Part shown: piece after piece, positions 16,694 through 26,400 of the stretch | How positions within the stretch are numbered: position 1 is the first letter of the stretch | Layout of the letters: each line of letters begins with the position of its first letter | Assembly: GCA_023417885.1 (NCBI GenBank) | Contig: JAEZED010000217.1 | Location: 1 to 64,000 of the forward strand | Length of the DNA stretch: 64,000 nucleotides | Direction: 5' to 3' | DNA from: Planctomycetota bacterium | Lineage (GTDB): Bacteria > Planctomycetota > Phycisphaerae > Tepidisphaerales > Tepidisphaeraceae | Program-made: the position numbers and the translations under genes | Notes under the pieces: model-generated | Told to the model about the DNA's origin: nothing | Databases searched by the model: none | The model's input: the letters and a program-made list of their open reading frames with translations, nothing else

Positions 16694-17230
16694 TTACGCC
16701 TCCCCCGCCGCCGGGTTGCCGGTGTGGGTGGTGGTGGTGGTGGTCGTGGGTCGGAGGAGGCGGCGGGAGGTGGGGGTGAGGAGGAGCAGGCCCAAGAGGA
16801 TGTAGCCGAGCGGCGGCAGGGCCCGTGACATGATTTCCAGCTCGGCCATGTCGAACTGCACGAAGTACCACGTCCAGTAAAGCAGCTCCTCGATCCCGAG
16901 GGCAACGGGACCGGCGGCGATCAGCGCGGCGAAGGGGCGCCGAATCGCCATCCAGTAAATCGTTCCCGCAAGTCCCAGCAGTCCGCCCATCACTGCCAGG
17001 ACGCTGCCGATGAACCTGACGGCGACAAGGTCGTTCAGACTACCGGTAGGGAACGGGAACGTCTGGAAGGCTGCGGCGAGGCGGTTCCCGCGTACCAGTT
17101 CGATGAGCGGCGGGATGTACCCGAGGCCCATCGCGACGAATATGACGAGCGTCTCCGCGGCGAGCCAGCACGCGAAGCGCCGCCCGTCGGCGCTGCCTGC
17201 CGTCGGCGGTTCGTAGGTCAGTTCGTGCAT
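16694..17230 (-). CDS. Hypothetical membrane protein with poly-Thr tail
   Basis: A 178-residue protein with four predicted membrane segments (ACWLAAETLVIFVAMGLGYI, VRFIGSVLAVMGGLLGLAG, FAALIAAGPVALGIEELLYW and ALPPLGYILLGLLLL). The C-terminus ends in a run of seven Thr encoded by the GGT microsatellite at 16722-16752, so tail length may vary between strains. I know no family for it. It is isolated: the terminator lies on one side and a 103-base purine-rich gap on the other. Confidence 0.65.
   Translation of the reverse strand: MHELTYEPPTAGSADGRRFACWLAAETLVIFVAMGLGYIPPLIELVRGNRLAAAFQTFPFPTGSLNDLVAVRFIGSVLAVMGGLLGLAGTIYWMAIRRPFAALIAAGPVALGIEELLYWTWYFVQFDMAELEIMSRALPPLGYILLGLLLLTPTSRRLLRPTTTTTTTHTGNPAAGEA
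16722..16752. repeat. GGT/GTG trinucleotide microsatellite
   Basis: An uninterrupted run of GTGGTGGTGGTGGTGG type sequence within the 3' end of the minus-strand membrane-protein gene. Slippage here would change the number of C-terminal threonines without shifting the frame. Confidence 0.8.
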
Positions 17231-17333
17231 GGGGCGGAAATGAGAGATAAGAGGTAAGAGATGTGAGCAGAAGAGAGTCGTGGCCCGGCTACGCTTGCGA
17301 GGTCGCTCGAACGCCGTCTGCCCTCTCCGCCGC

Positions 17334-18686
17334 TCAGAGCCGCCTGATGTGGATGTTCCGGTACTTCACCGGGTCGCCGTGGCCGGCGAAGCCGAAGTGG
17401 CCTTGGGTGCGCGTGCGGCCGGTGAAGTTCTCGATCGGGTGCATCGGGTCGGCGACGTTGGCGAGGTCGGTGTCGAGGATGACAAAGCCGTTGAGCTCGA
17501 CGCGGATCGTGCTTCCCTTCACCGTCACCTCCTGGTAGTTCCACTGGCCGACGGGGCGCAGGTATCCCTGGTGGGCGGCGACCATGCCATAAGCGCTGCC
17601 GTGCGCCTGCTGGGGGTGGATCTGCCCCCCGTAGCTCGGCGTGTCGAGCACCTGGAGCTCGCACATCCCCTCGTATGCCGGGTCGCCCTGCCCGGGATAG
17701 CGGATCGCCAGGCCGTTGTTGCCGCGCTCGGGGAGCTGGAACTCGAAGCGCACCTTAAAGTCGTCGAACGTCTCCTCCGTGTAGATGGCTCCGTGCCGCG
17801 AGAGGATCGCGCCATCTTCGATGCCGTTCTCGTCCGTCGGCCCGCGCCAGCCCGTGAAGTCCTCGCCGTTGAAGAGGGACTGCCAGCCGGCTTCCATCTC
17901 CTTGCCGCGCTCCGGGCCGCCATTTGCCAAGAGCGCGTTCGCCTCGGCCGGCGCGATGTCGCGCAGGGTGATGTTGCGCCACCGCGTCTCCCCGCCATGC
18001 GTCTGGAGAATGATCGAGCCCTCCCGCAGCACGGGCCGGCGCTCGCCCTCGGGCCTGCGGCTGTCGTAGAGGTTCTCGAAGATGGCGTGATCGACGACGA
18101 GCTGGTCGTTCAGCCAGACGGTGACGTAGGAGCCGACCATGATCACGCGCAGCTTGTTCCACTCCCCGGGCGGGTTGTCGGCCACCACCAGCGGAAACCG
18201 GCTTGGCTCGCCCGGCGTGTTGTTCCAGAGCCCGCCGGACCCCTTGTCCGCGCCGGCGGCGAACTTCGACTCATCGGCGTGATCCCAAATCTGCACCTGC
18301 GGGCTGCCGCGAAGGTAGACGCCGGAATCGGCGCCCGGGGCGATGGCGTACTCCAGCTCCAGCTCGAAATCGCCGTAGTGCTTGTCCGTGGCGAGGAAGG
18401 GGCCTGTGCCGTCGGACACGAGCACGCCCTCCTCGGCCTTCCAGTGCCGGCGCGCCTCCTGCGTCCATGCGTCGATGCGGCTCTGCCGTTCCCCCGGATC
18501 CATCGACACCAGCGCGCGCGGATCGACCGTGCCGATCCCATGCCATCCCTCGAGTGACTCCCCGTCGAAGATCGCAACCGCCTCGCTTCCGCCGGCCTCC
18601 TGCCGGGGGGCCCCCGCCGCGGCAGGGAGGAACAACAGGGCCGCGAGCAGGCCAGACAAACCGCACAGGCACAAAGGCTTGGTCAT
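17334..18686 (-). CDS. Secreted two-domain DUF1080 (3-keto-disaccharide hydrolase-type) protein
   Basis: A 450-residue exported protein with a signal peptide (LSGLLAALLFLPAAAGA, cleavage near residue 27) and two successive DUF1080 domains, a concanavalin-like fold now linked to 3-keto-glycoside hydrolysis. The first begins IFDGESLEGWHG and contains FELELEYAIAPGADSGVYLRG and VQIWDH. The second begins LFNGEDFTGWRG, with FEFQLPERGNNGLAIRY, CELQVLDT and VKYRNIHIRRL at the very end. The two copies differ clearly, so the duplication is old. The ATG at 18686 starts the signal peptide; the open frame further up crosses a hairpin. It fits with the neighbouring Gfo/Idh/MocA and GH127 genes. Confidence 0.92.
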   Translation of the reverse strand: MTKPLCLCGLSGLLAALLFLPAAAGAPRQEAGGSEAVAIFDGESLEGWHGIGTVDPRALVSMDPGERQSRIDAWTQEARRHWKAEEGVLVSDGTGPFLATDKHYGDFELELEYAIAPGADSGVYLRGSPQVQIWDHADESKFAAGADKGSGGLWNNTPGEPSRFPLVVADNPPGEWNKLRVIMVGSYVTVWLNDQLVVDHAIFENLYDSRRPEGERRPVLREGSIILQTHGGETRWRNITLRDIAPAEANALLANGGPERGKEMEAGWQSLFNGEDFTGWRGPTDENGIEDGAILSRHGAIYTEETFDDFKVRFEFQLPERGNNGLAIRYPGQGDPAYEGMCELQVLDTPSYGGQIHPQQAHGSAYGMVAAHQGYLRPVGQWNYQEVTVKGSTIRVELNGFVILDTDLANVADPMHPIENFTGRTRTQGHFGFAGHGDPVKYRNIHIRRL

Positions 18687-18725
18687 GATTGCGATATCAT
18701 TCCGCTTTTCAGCCACGAACTCAAA

Positions 18726-18752
18726 CGGCCGCGCCTTCAGCAGGCGCGGCCG
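18726..18752 (-). terminator. Hairpin downstream of the GH127 gene
   Basis: CGGCCGCGCC, loop TTCAGCA and GGCGCGGCCG form a perfect 10-bp stem. Read on the minus strand it is followed by TTTGAGTT, so it could end transcription from the GH127 gene before the DUF1080 gene. The T-run is short, so efficiency is uncertain. Confidence 0.45.
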
Positions 18753-18946
18753 CATGCCGCCACTCATTCAGGCGAGGTCGGATCAGACAATCCGCACGTC
18801 GCCCGCGCCCAGTTGCGCGAGGAGGCCGAATAACGCCGCCCTGGTCAAGCAGGCAACGGAATTGCGGCATCACGGCTGCCCAGCGACCAGAGCGTGGTCG
18901 CTGGCGACTCGTGACGTCCGGAGTCGCCCTTTTGTGGCCATCGGTA

Positions 18947-21463
18947 TCACTCCACGCTCCACTCCAGGAGTCCGCTGGAGAAGCCGGGCTGGAGGCGCGC
19001 CTCGATCCGCAGCGCCTCGGCCTCGACCGGCTCGAAGGTGACGCGGCTGAAGCCGCCCTTCTCGGCCGGATATGCCTCCGCCGGCAACGGCTTCCATTCG
19101 CCACCGGTCCGGTAGAGGAGTTGCCACGATACCGGTGGGCGACACTGTCCGCGGCCGGTGTCGTCGTACCACCAGACCTCCACCGCCGAGACCGTTGCCG
19201 GCTCCGCAAGGTCGAGCTGGATCCACTCGTCGGTCCCCTGCCGGGGCCACCACGTGAAGCGTGGGATGTCGTGCTCACCCGGATGACGATCGGGGCCGGG
19301 AATGACCTGGTCGTTCACCGCCGTCAGCGAGTCGCCGCCATAGACATGGCTCGCGCTCACCGCCGAGCGCGAGGCGATGGTCGGAGCCGGCGGGATCTCG
19401 GCGGCCTCCGGTGTGCGTGCCACCCAGACGGCCATCGCCGGCGCGCGTCCCTCCATCTCGCGGTGCGCCCACGCGTAGTAAGGGATGAACGTCAGCGTCG
19501 CCGGCGGCTCGACCACCTCACCATCGTCGTTGCGCGTCCGCTCGAGACCGTCTGCCGTCAGCACCGTCACGCCTCCCAGCAGGTCGGGACGCGGCTCGAC
19601 GCTGACGCGCGCCTCGTCGGGCAGGATGAGCCCAGCGACGCGTCCATCGGCGTGATCGACGCCCTCGAGGCAATAGACGATCGGCCCCCGCTCCAGCACC
19701 ACGCGACCGCGATCGGCGGCCACGCTCTCGTGCGCCACGACACGCCGGACGGACATGGGCAGCTCCAGGCGCACCTCATCCCCGGCGGCCCATGATCGCG
19801 TGATCCGCGCAAAGCCGTTCTGCACCGGAGCATCGATCTCCTCGCCGTTGACCGTAAGCCGGAACATTTCGCCCGCCGGCTCATTGCCGACGTAGCGGTA
19901 GAGGTCGGTCGGAGCCGGTTCGCCTCGCGCCCAGCCGGGGATGCGCAGGTTCAGCGTGAACTCGCCCGCCTGCTCCGGGTCCACGCGGAGTCGGATGTTG
20001 CCGTCGTAGGGGTAGTGCGTCTCCTGCTCGAGGGTGACCACCTGCCCGCCCAGCTCAACGCGGGCCGAGCCCTGGATGAAGAGATTGACGAAAAGCTGGC
20101 CGCCTCCCTCCCCTTCCGGGAGCGCCGCGTAGATGTACCCGGCGATGGAGGGGACGAAGCGCGCGACGTTCACCGGGCAGCAGGATGTGCCAAACCACGG
20201 GCTGCGCCCCGCGCGGCCGTGGTTGAAGCTCGTCCGCCCGTCGTGGGCCAGGGGGTTGGGATAGAAGAAGCTGTTTCCCTCGAGGCTCACGCCGGAGAGG
20301 AAGCCGTTGTAGATCACGCGCTCAAGCACATCGAGGTATCTCCCCTCACCGGTCAGCAGGAACATGCGGTGATTCCACATTGCGCTGGCGATGGCGGCGC
20401 AGGTCTCGTTGTAGGCGCTGGCGTTCGGAAGCTGGTACGGATCGCCGAACGCCTCGCCGCCGCGCTGGGAGCCGACGCCGCCCGTGATGTATGTCTTGCC
20501 GCCCGCGACGTCCTGCCAGAGGCGGTCGAGAGCGGCGCGGTAATCGGCATCGCCGGTCATCGCGGCCACATCCGCCATCGCCGTGTACATGTAGATGGCC
20601 CGGACGGCGTGCCCTACTGCCGCCTCCTGCTCGAGGATCGGCTTGTGCGCCTGGCGATAAATGCTGCCCGGGTCGTCGGTGCCGCTGCGGCCGCGCTCGT
20701 CGAGGAAGAACTTGGCCAGGTCAAAGTACTTTCGCTCTCCGGTGACGCGGTAGAGCCGGATGAGGCCGATCTCGATCTCCTGGTGCCCCGGCACGTCGCG
20801 AAGCTGCCCTTCGCCCGGCCCGAAGGTGCGGGCGACGAGATCCGCGTTCTTCAGCGCAACGTCCAGCAGCGAGCGCTTGCCCGTAACGAGGTAATGCGCC
20901 ACCGCCGCCTCGTACATGTGGCCGACGTTGTAAAGCTCGTGGCTCTGCGCCAGGAAGCTCCACCGCTCCGCGCCAACGTCGCGCGGGAGGTTCTCCGGGT
21001 CGATCGTCCGACAGGTAAAGAGATATCCGTCCGGCTCCTGTGCGGCGGCGATCTTGGCGATCAGGTCGTCGAGATACGCCTCGAGTTGCGGGTCCGGGTG
21101 CGTCGCGAGCGAGTACGCGGCGCCCTCGATCACCTTGAACACGTCCGAGTCGTCGTAGCGGATGCCCCGGAACGCTCCTTCTATGAGCCCGCCGGCCTTG
21201 GAGAAGTTGTCGATGCGGCCCGTCTCCTCGCAGCGGGCGAAGTCGTAGGGAATGGTCACGCGGCGGTTGGTCTCGAACCGCGGACCCCAGAAGCCGCCCT
21301 CCACCTTCACGTGATGGAACGGGACCGGCACGACGGGGTAATCGCCCAGTTCGCCCGGCACGGCGGTGGGCGAGGTCTGGGCACGGGCTTGGATCGAGGC
21401 CATGGCGAGGAGGACCAGCAGGATCAGGAAACGTGACTGGCGCATCTGGAAACTTCGGAACAT
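18947..21463 (-). CDS. Glycoside hydrolase family 127 (beta-L-arabinofuranosidase-type) with C-terminal carbohydrate-binding-like domain
   Basis: An 838-residue exported GH127 enzyme; characterised members are zinc-dependent, cysteine-nucleophile beta-L-arabinofuranosidases. A signal peptide (FLILLVLLAMASIQARA) is followed by the (alpha/alpha)6 domain. The GEAFGDPYQLPN segment holds the acid/base-type Glu, YNETC holds the zinc Glu and a Cys, and GTSCCPVNVARF holds the paired Cys including the likely nucleophile. Beta-sandwich domains follow. The last ~130 residues (WIQLDLAEPATVSAVEVWWYDDTG) look like an F5/8-type sugar-binding module. The ATG at 21463 and one at 21445 are both possible; neither has a clear ribosome-binding site. 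Diverges from the ABC permease genes, which may import the released sugar. Confidence 0.93.
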   Translation of the reverse strand: MFRSFQMRQSRFLILLVLLAMASIQARAQTSPTAVPGELGDYPVVPVPFHHVKVEGGFWGPRFETNRRVTIPYDFARCEETGRIDNFSKAGGLIEGAFRGIRYDDSDVFKVIEGAAYSLATHPDPQLEAYLDDLIAKIAAAQEPDGYLFTCRTIDPENLPRDVGAERWSFLAQSHELYNVGHMYEAAVAHYLVTGKRSLLDVALKNADLVARTFGPGEGQLRDVPGHQEIEIGLIRLYRVTGERKYFDLAKFFLDERGRSGTDDPGSIYRQAHKPILEQEAAVGHAVRAIYMYTAMADVAAMTGDADYRAALDRLWQDVAGGKTYITGGVGSQRGGEAFGDPYQLPNASAYNETCAAIASAMWNHRMFLLTGEGRYLDVLERVIYNGFLSGVSLEGNSFFYPNPLAHDGRTSFNHGRAGRSPWFGTSCCPVNVARFVPSIAGYIYAALPEGEGGGQLFVNLFIQGSARVELGGQVVTLEQETHYPYDGNIRLRVDPEQAGEFTLNLRIPGWARGEPAPTDLYRYVGNEPAGEMFRLTVNGEEIDAPVQNGFARITRSWAAGDEVRLELPMSVRRVVAHESVAADRGRVVLERGPIVYCLEGVDHADGRVAGLILPDEARVSVEPRPDLLGGVTVLTADGLERTRNDDGEVVEPPATLTFIPYYAWAHREMEGRAPAMAVWVARTPEAAEIPPAPTIASRSAVSASHVYGGDSLTAVNDQVIPGPDRHPGEHDIPRFTWWPRQGTDEWIQLDLAEPATVSAVEVWWYDDTGRGQCRPPVSWQLLYRTGGEWKPLPAEAYPAEKGGFSRVTFEPVEAEALRIEARLQPGFSSGLLEWSVE

Positions 21464-21574
21464 CGTCGGGATTGGGTGTCGGAGCGTTGCCAACGATAGC
21501 GCGGCCTCCCGGCGCTGGGCCGGACGCGAGCGGGACTTTCGCGAGCGGCGCAAAGGCGTAAGCTGGCGCGGGCG

Positions 21575-22456
21575 ATGATCTCGGCCGACCGGAGAATGAT
21601 GCTGAAGGGCCTTGCGTTCCTCGCGCCGTGGCTCGCGGGGTTTTGCATCTTCATGCTCCTACCTATCGCCCTGTCGCTCTACTACAGCTTCTGCGACTAC
21701 AGCCTCCTCCAGCCGCCGGTCTGGGCGGGCCTGCGCAACTACGAAGAACTCTTCGCCGACGAGGTGTTCTGGCGGACGCTGCGCAACACCGGCTGGTACG
21801 CAGCGATGGCGCTGCCCGCGGGGCTGCTGGTCGCGCTGGGGCTGGCGCTGCTGCTCAACGTGCCCACGCCAGGCCAGGGAATATACCGGACGATCATCTT
21901 CCTCCCCTCGCTCATCCCCATCGTCGCTAGCGCGATGCTCTGGCTCTGGCTCTTCAACGCGAGGCTCGGGCTCATCAACGCCGGCCTCGGATTGCTCGGC
22001 GTCAACGGCCCCGGCTGGCTGACCGACCCGCGCTGGGCGATGCCGGCCCTGGCGTTCATGAGCCTCTGGTCGGTCGGCCACACCGTCGTCATCTACCTCG
22101 CCGGCCTCCAGGACGTTCCCCGGCAGCTCTACGAGGCGGCGGCCATCGACGGCGCGACGGGGTGGCGTCGCCTGTGGCACGTGACGCTCCCGATGCTCTC
22201 GCCGGTGATCTTCTTCAACCTGATCATGGCAATCATCGCCACGCTCCAGGTCTTCGCGGTGCCGTACATCATGACCAACGGCGGGCCGGGGCGCGCCACC
22301 TATTTCTACACGATGTACCTGTACGACAACGCCTTCACCTACCTGAAGATGGGGTACGCCAGCGCCATGGCGTGGGTGCAGCTTCTGATCATCCTCGCCC
22401 TGACCGCGCTCGCCTTCTGGTCAGCGCGGCGATGGGTGCACTACGAGATGTCCTGA
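21575..22456 (+). CDS. ABC sugar transporter permease (MalF/UgpA type)
   Basis: A 293-residue inner-membrane permease with six hydrophobic segments. The cytoplasmic coupling loop (EAA motif) reads YEAAAIDGATGWRRLWHVTLP, the class-defining sequence for carbohydrate importers. The opening LAFLAPWLAGFCIFMLLPIALSLYYSFCDY is typical of the UgpA group. The ATG at 21575 is the first in frame; a TAAGCT lies about ten bases upstream. It pairs with the second permease gene nine bases downstream. No ATPase or binding-protein gene lies on either side, so those parts must be encoded elsewhere. Confidence 0.95.
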   Translation: MISADRRMMLKGLAFLAPWLAGFCIFMLLPIALSLYYSFCDYSLLQPPVWAGLRNYEELFADEVFWRTLRNTGWYAAMALPAGLLVALGLALLLNVPTPGQGIYRTIIFLPSLIPIVASAMLWLWLFNARLGLINAGLGLLGVNGPGWLTDPRWAMPALAFMSLWSVGHTVVIYLAGLQDVPRQLYEAAAIDGATGWRRLWHVTLPMLSPVIFFNLIMAIIATLQVFAVPYIMTNGGPGRATYFYTMYLYDNAFTYLKMGYASAMAWVQLLIILALTALAFWSARRWVHYEMS

Positions 22457-22465
22457 AGGAGACGA

Positions 22466-23404
22466 TTGACCACGGCGTCACGCCCCATCCCTCACCCTTC
22501 CAAGGCGCCCCCGCCGGAGCGCTCCGCGCCCGTGGCGTCGCGCCCGCGCGCCCGGAGCGCACGCTTCGTCCGGCACCTGGTGGTTCACATCGCCCTGCTG
22601 ATGATCTGCGCCGGGTTCGTCCTGCCGCTGGTCTGGATGATCTCGACGAGCCTGAAGCCCGTGGAGCAGGCGGTGGAGTATCCGCCGCGATTCATCCCGC
22701 GCGAGGTGCGACTCGACAATTACCGGGACATCTTTTCCCTCCCCAACCTCGATTTCGCCCTCTTCGCGCGCAACACGCTCCTCGTCGCGCTGCTGAGCGT
22801 CGCCGGCACGCTCCTCTCCAGCAGCCTGGCGGCGTATGCCTTCGCGCGCATCCCATTCCGGGGCCGCGGCGTGCTCTTCGCCCTCATGCTCGGAACCATG
22901 ATGATCCCCTTCCCGGTCATCATGGTCAGCACCTTCAGCCTCTTCCGGTGGATCGGCGACAACACGCCCCTCCAGCTCCTCGGAACGCTGCGCCCGCTCT
23001 GGCTGCCCATGTGGTTCGGCAATGCCTTCAACATCTTCCTCCTGCGCCAGTTCTTCCGCACCATCCCGCAGGAGCTCTCCGACGCGGCGCGCATCGACGG
23101 GTGCAGCGAGCTGGGCATCTACTGGCGGATCATCCTCCCCCTCTCGCGCCCCGCGCTCGTCGTCGTCGCGCTCTTCACGTTCATGTACGCGTGGAACGAC
23201 TTCCTCGGCCCGCTCGTCTACCTCCAGCGGCCAAGCCAGTTCACGCTGGCCCTGGGGCTCCAGAACTTCCAGACCCAGGCGGGCACGCAGTGGAACCTGC
23301 TGATGGCCGCCGGCCTCATCGTGATCGCACCGGTGATCCTCCTCTTCTTCCTGGCGCAGCGGACGTTCGTGGAGGGGATCGCAACCACGGGAATGAAGGG
23401 ATGA
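22466..23404 (+). CDS. ABC sugar transporter permease (MalG/UgpE type)
   Basis: A 312-residue partner permease. After a Pro/Arg-rich cytoplasmic N-terminus of about 35 residues come six membrane segments. The EAA loop reads LSDAARIDGCSELGIYWRIILPLSRPALVVVALF, followed by the typical FMYAWNDFLGPLVYL. The start is a TTG at 22466, supported by AAGGAG five bases upstream, immediately after the first permease stop. Likely substrates are oligosaccharides or sugars freed by secreted hydrolases such as the adjacent GH127. The stop is 19 bases from the RND gene stop; the two converge. Confidence 0.95.
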   Translation: MTTASRPIPHPSKAPPPERSAPVASRPRARSARFVRHLVVHIALLMICAGFVLPLVWMISTSLKPVEQAVEYPPRFIPREVRLDNYRDIFSLPNLDFALFARNTLLVALLSVAGTLLSSSLAAYAFARIPFRGRGVLFALMLGTMMIPFPVIMVSTFSLFRWIGDNTPLQLLGTLRPLWLPMWFGNAFNIFLLRQFFRTIPQELSDAARIDGCSELGIYWRIILPLSRPALVVVALFTFMYAWNDFLGPLVYLQRPSQFTLALGLQNFQTQAGTQWNLLMAAGLIVIAPVILLFFLAQRTFVEGIATTGMKG

Positions 23405-23423
23405 CGGCGCGCGGCGCTGCGGC

Positions 23424-26400
23424 TCAGGCCGTCGTTGGCGCCGGCTCGGGCTCCGCCGGGCGCTGCTTGTGGCGTCGCGCCGGAGAGAAGCGCTGGATCA
23501 GCACGAAGAAGACCGGAACGAAGAAGATCGCGATGAACGTCGACGCCAGCATCCCGCCGATCACGCCCGTGCCGATCGAGTGACGCGACGCCGCGCCCGC
23601 CCCGCTCGCCACCGCGAGCGGAACCACGCCAAGGATGAACGCCAGCGACGTCATGACGATCGGCCGGAAACGCAGCCGCGCCGCCTCCAGCGCCGCCTCC
23701 ACCGGCGGCACGCCGCGACGCACCAGGCTGGCCCCGAACTCCACGATCAGGATCGCGTTCTTCGCCGACAGCCCCACCAGCGTGAGCAGGCCGATCTGGA
23801 AGTAGATGTCCTGCGTCAGCCCGCGCAGCGAGACGGCCATCAGGGCGCCGAGGATTGCGATCGGCACCGCCAGCAGCACGACGATCGGGAGCGACCACCG
23901 CTCGTACTGCGCCGCAAGGACCAGGAAGACGACCACCAGACCGAACGTCAGAACGATCGGCGCCTGGTTGCCCGCCTTGATCTCCTGGTAAGTCGCCCCG
24001 CTCCAGGAGAAGCCGTAGCCGGGCGGGAGGTTGTCCGCCGCGAGTTGCGTCACCCGGTCGATGGCGGCGCCGCTGCTCTCGCCCACGACCGGCGAGCCGG
24101 TGATCTGCACCGAGGGGAACCCGTTGAACCGGGTGACCACGTTCGCCCCCGTGACGAAGCGCGTGTCCACGAGGCCGGAGAGCGGCACCATGCCTCCCTC
24201 GCTGTTGCGGACATAGACGCGGTTGATGTCGTCCGGGTTGTCGCGGAAGGCCGACTCCGCCTGGAGCTGCACCCGCCAGACGCGCCCGTACTGGGCGAAG
24301 TCGTTCACGTAGAGCGTACCCATGTAGGCCTGCAGCGTCTCGAAAACGTCCCCGACGGCGACGCCCATCATCTTCGTCTTCTCGCGGTTCAGGTCGACGA
24401 AAAGCTGCGGCAGCGCGACGCGCAGTGTCCCGCGGACCGTCTCCAGAACCGGGTCCTGGTTCGCCGCGGCCACGAAGTCGTTGGTGACGTCGTTGAGCTC
24501 GGCGATCGTCCCGCCGCCCCGCTGCTGGAGCTCCATCGTGAATCCGGCGCGCACGCCCAGACCCTGCACCGGGGGCGGGTTGAACGCCAGCACCATCCCA
24601 TCGGGTGCCATCATGAATCGTCCCATCACCGCCCCCGCCACCGCCTGCGAGCTCATGCCCGGATCCTGCCGCTCCTCGAACGGCACCAGGCTGATGAACA
24701 TCGACGCGGCGTTCGTGGACGTCGTCCCCCCGCTCAGGAGATCCAGTCCGCCCAGGAGCGTGACGTTCTTCACCGCCGGATGCTCCATCAGGAACTGCTC
24801 CGTCTGCCGGATCAGCCGGTCGGTGCGCTCGGCGCTGGCCCCCTCCGGCAATGACACTGCCGCGATGACGAACCCCTGGTCCTCGTCCGGCAGGAAGCCC
24901 GTCGGCACGCGCTGCTGCATTCGGTACATCACCAGGCAGAGCAGGCCGAAGATGATCACCGTCACGAGCGAGCTCGAGATTGCCATCCTCACCCCGCCGG
25001 TGTACCCGCGGGTGATCGCGTTGAATCCCGCGTCGAACCAGCGGAAGAAGAACCATTTCCGCCCGCCGTGCCCCGGCTTCAGCAGGATCGCGCACAGCGC
25101 TGGGCTGAGCGTCAGCGCGACCAGGCCGGAGATCGCCACGGAGATGGCGATCGTCACCGCGAACTGCTTGTAGAGCTGCCCGGTCATTCCGCCGAGGAAG
25201 GCCACCGGCACGAAGACCGCCGAGAGCACGAGCACGATGGCGATGAGCGCGCCGCTGACTTCGCGCATGGCCCGGATGGTCGCCTCGCGCGGGCCGATCC
25301 GCTCCTCGTGCATGATCCGCTCGACGTTCTCGACCACCACGATCGCGTCGTCCACCACGATGCCGATCGCCAGCACCAGGCCGAACAGCGTGAGCGTGTT
25401 GATCGAGAACCCCAGCGCCAGCATCCCGGCGAAGGCGCCCACGATCGCCACCGGCACCGCCAGCAGCGGGATCAGCGTCGCACGCCAGCTCTGGAGGAAC
25501 AGGAAGACCACGATCAGAACCAGCGCCACCGCCTCGAGCAGCGTCTTGATCACCTCGACGATCGACTCCCGGATGAAGTCCGTCGAGTCGTACGGCGCCG
25601 ACCACGTGACGCCCGCCGGGAAGGTTGCCGAGGCCGCTTCCAGCTCGGCGCGAACGGCATCCATGACGTTCAGCGCGTTTGCCCCGGTCTGGAGGTAGAT
25701 GGGCATCAGCGCCGTCGGCTCCCCGTTGACCCGGCCGAACATGCTGTAGCTCTGCGAGCCCAGTTCGATCCGCGCCACATCCTTCAGCCGCAGGATGGTG
25801 CCGTCCGCCCCGGCGCGCAGGACGATGTTCTCGTACTCCGCCGGCTCCGTGAGGCGCCCGCGCGTGAGTACCGGCACCGTGAGTTGCACCTCCCCCTCCA
25901 CCGGCTGCTGCCCGATCGTCCCGGCGGGAAAGACCGCGTTCTGCTCCCGAACGGCGGCGGCGACCTCGGAGACCGTCAGCCCGCGCACCGCGAGCTTGTC
26001 GGGGTCGATCCAGATCCGCATCGAGTACTCGCGCGAGCCGAAGACCTGCGCGTCGCCCACCCCCTCGACGCGCTTGATGCGGTCGAGCAGGTTGATCGTC
26101 GCGAAGTTCGCAAGGTACGTGTCGTCGTAGGTGCCCGACTCGTCCTGGATGGTAAAGACGCCCAGGATGTTGCTCGAAGCCTTCACCACCGTGATCCCCT
26201 GCCGCACCACCTCCTGCGGAAGGCGCGGCTCGGCCGCCGACAGCCGGTTCTGCACCTCGACCGCCGCCAGATCCTGGTCGGTGCCGATCTCGAACGTCGC
26301 CGTGATCGACACCGCGCCGCTGTTCGACGAGCTCGAGCTGAAGTAGATCAGGTTGTTGACGCCGCTGAGCTCCTGCTCGATCGGCGCCGCCACCGACTGC

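Noticed and set aside
18903..18933. Plus-strand terminator (GGCGACT ... AGTCGCC then CTTTT)
   Set aside because: The loop is 12 bases and no plus-strand gene lies upstream; the GH127 gene reads the other way.
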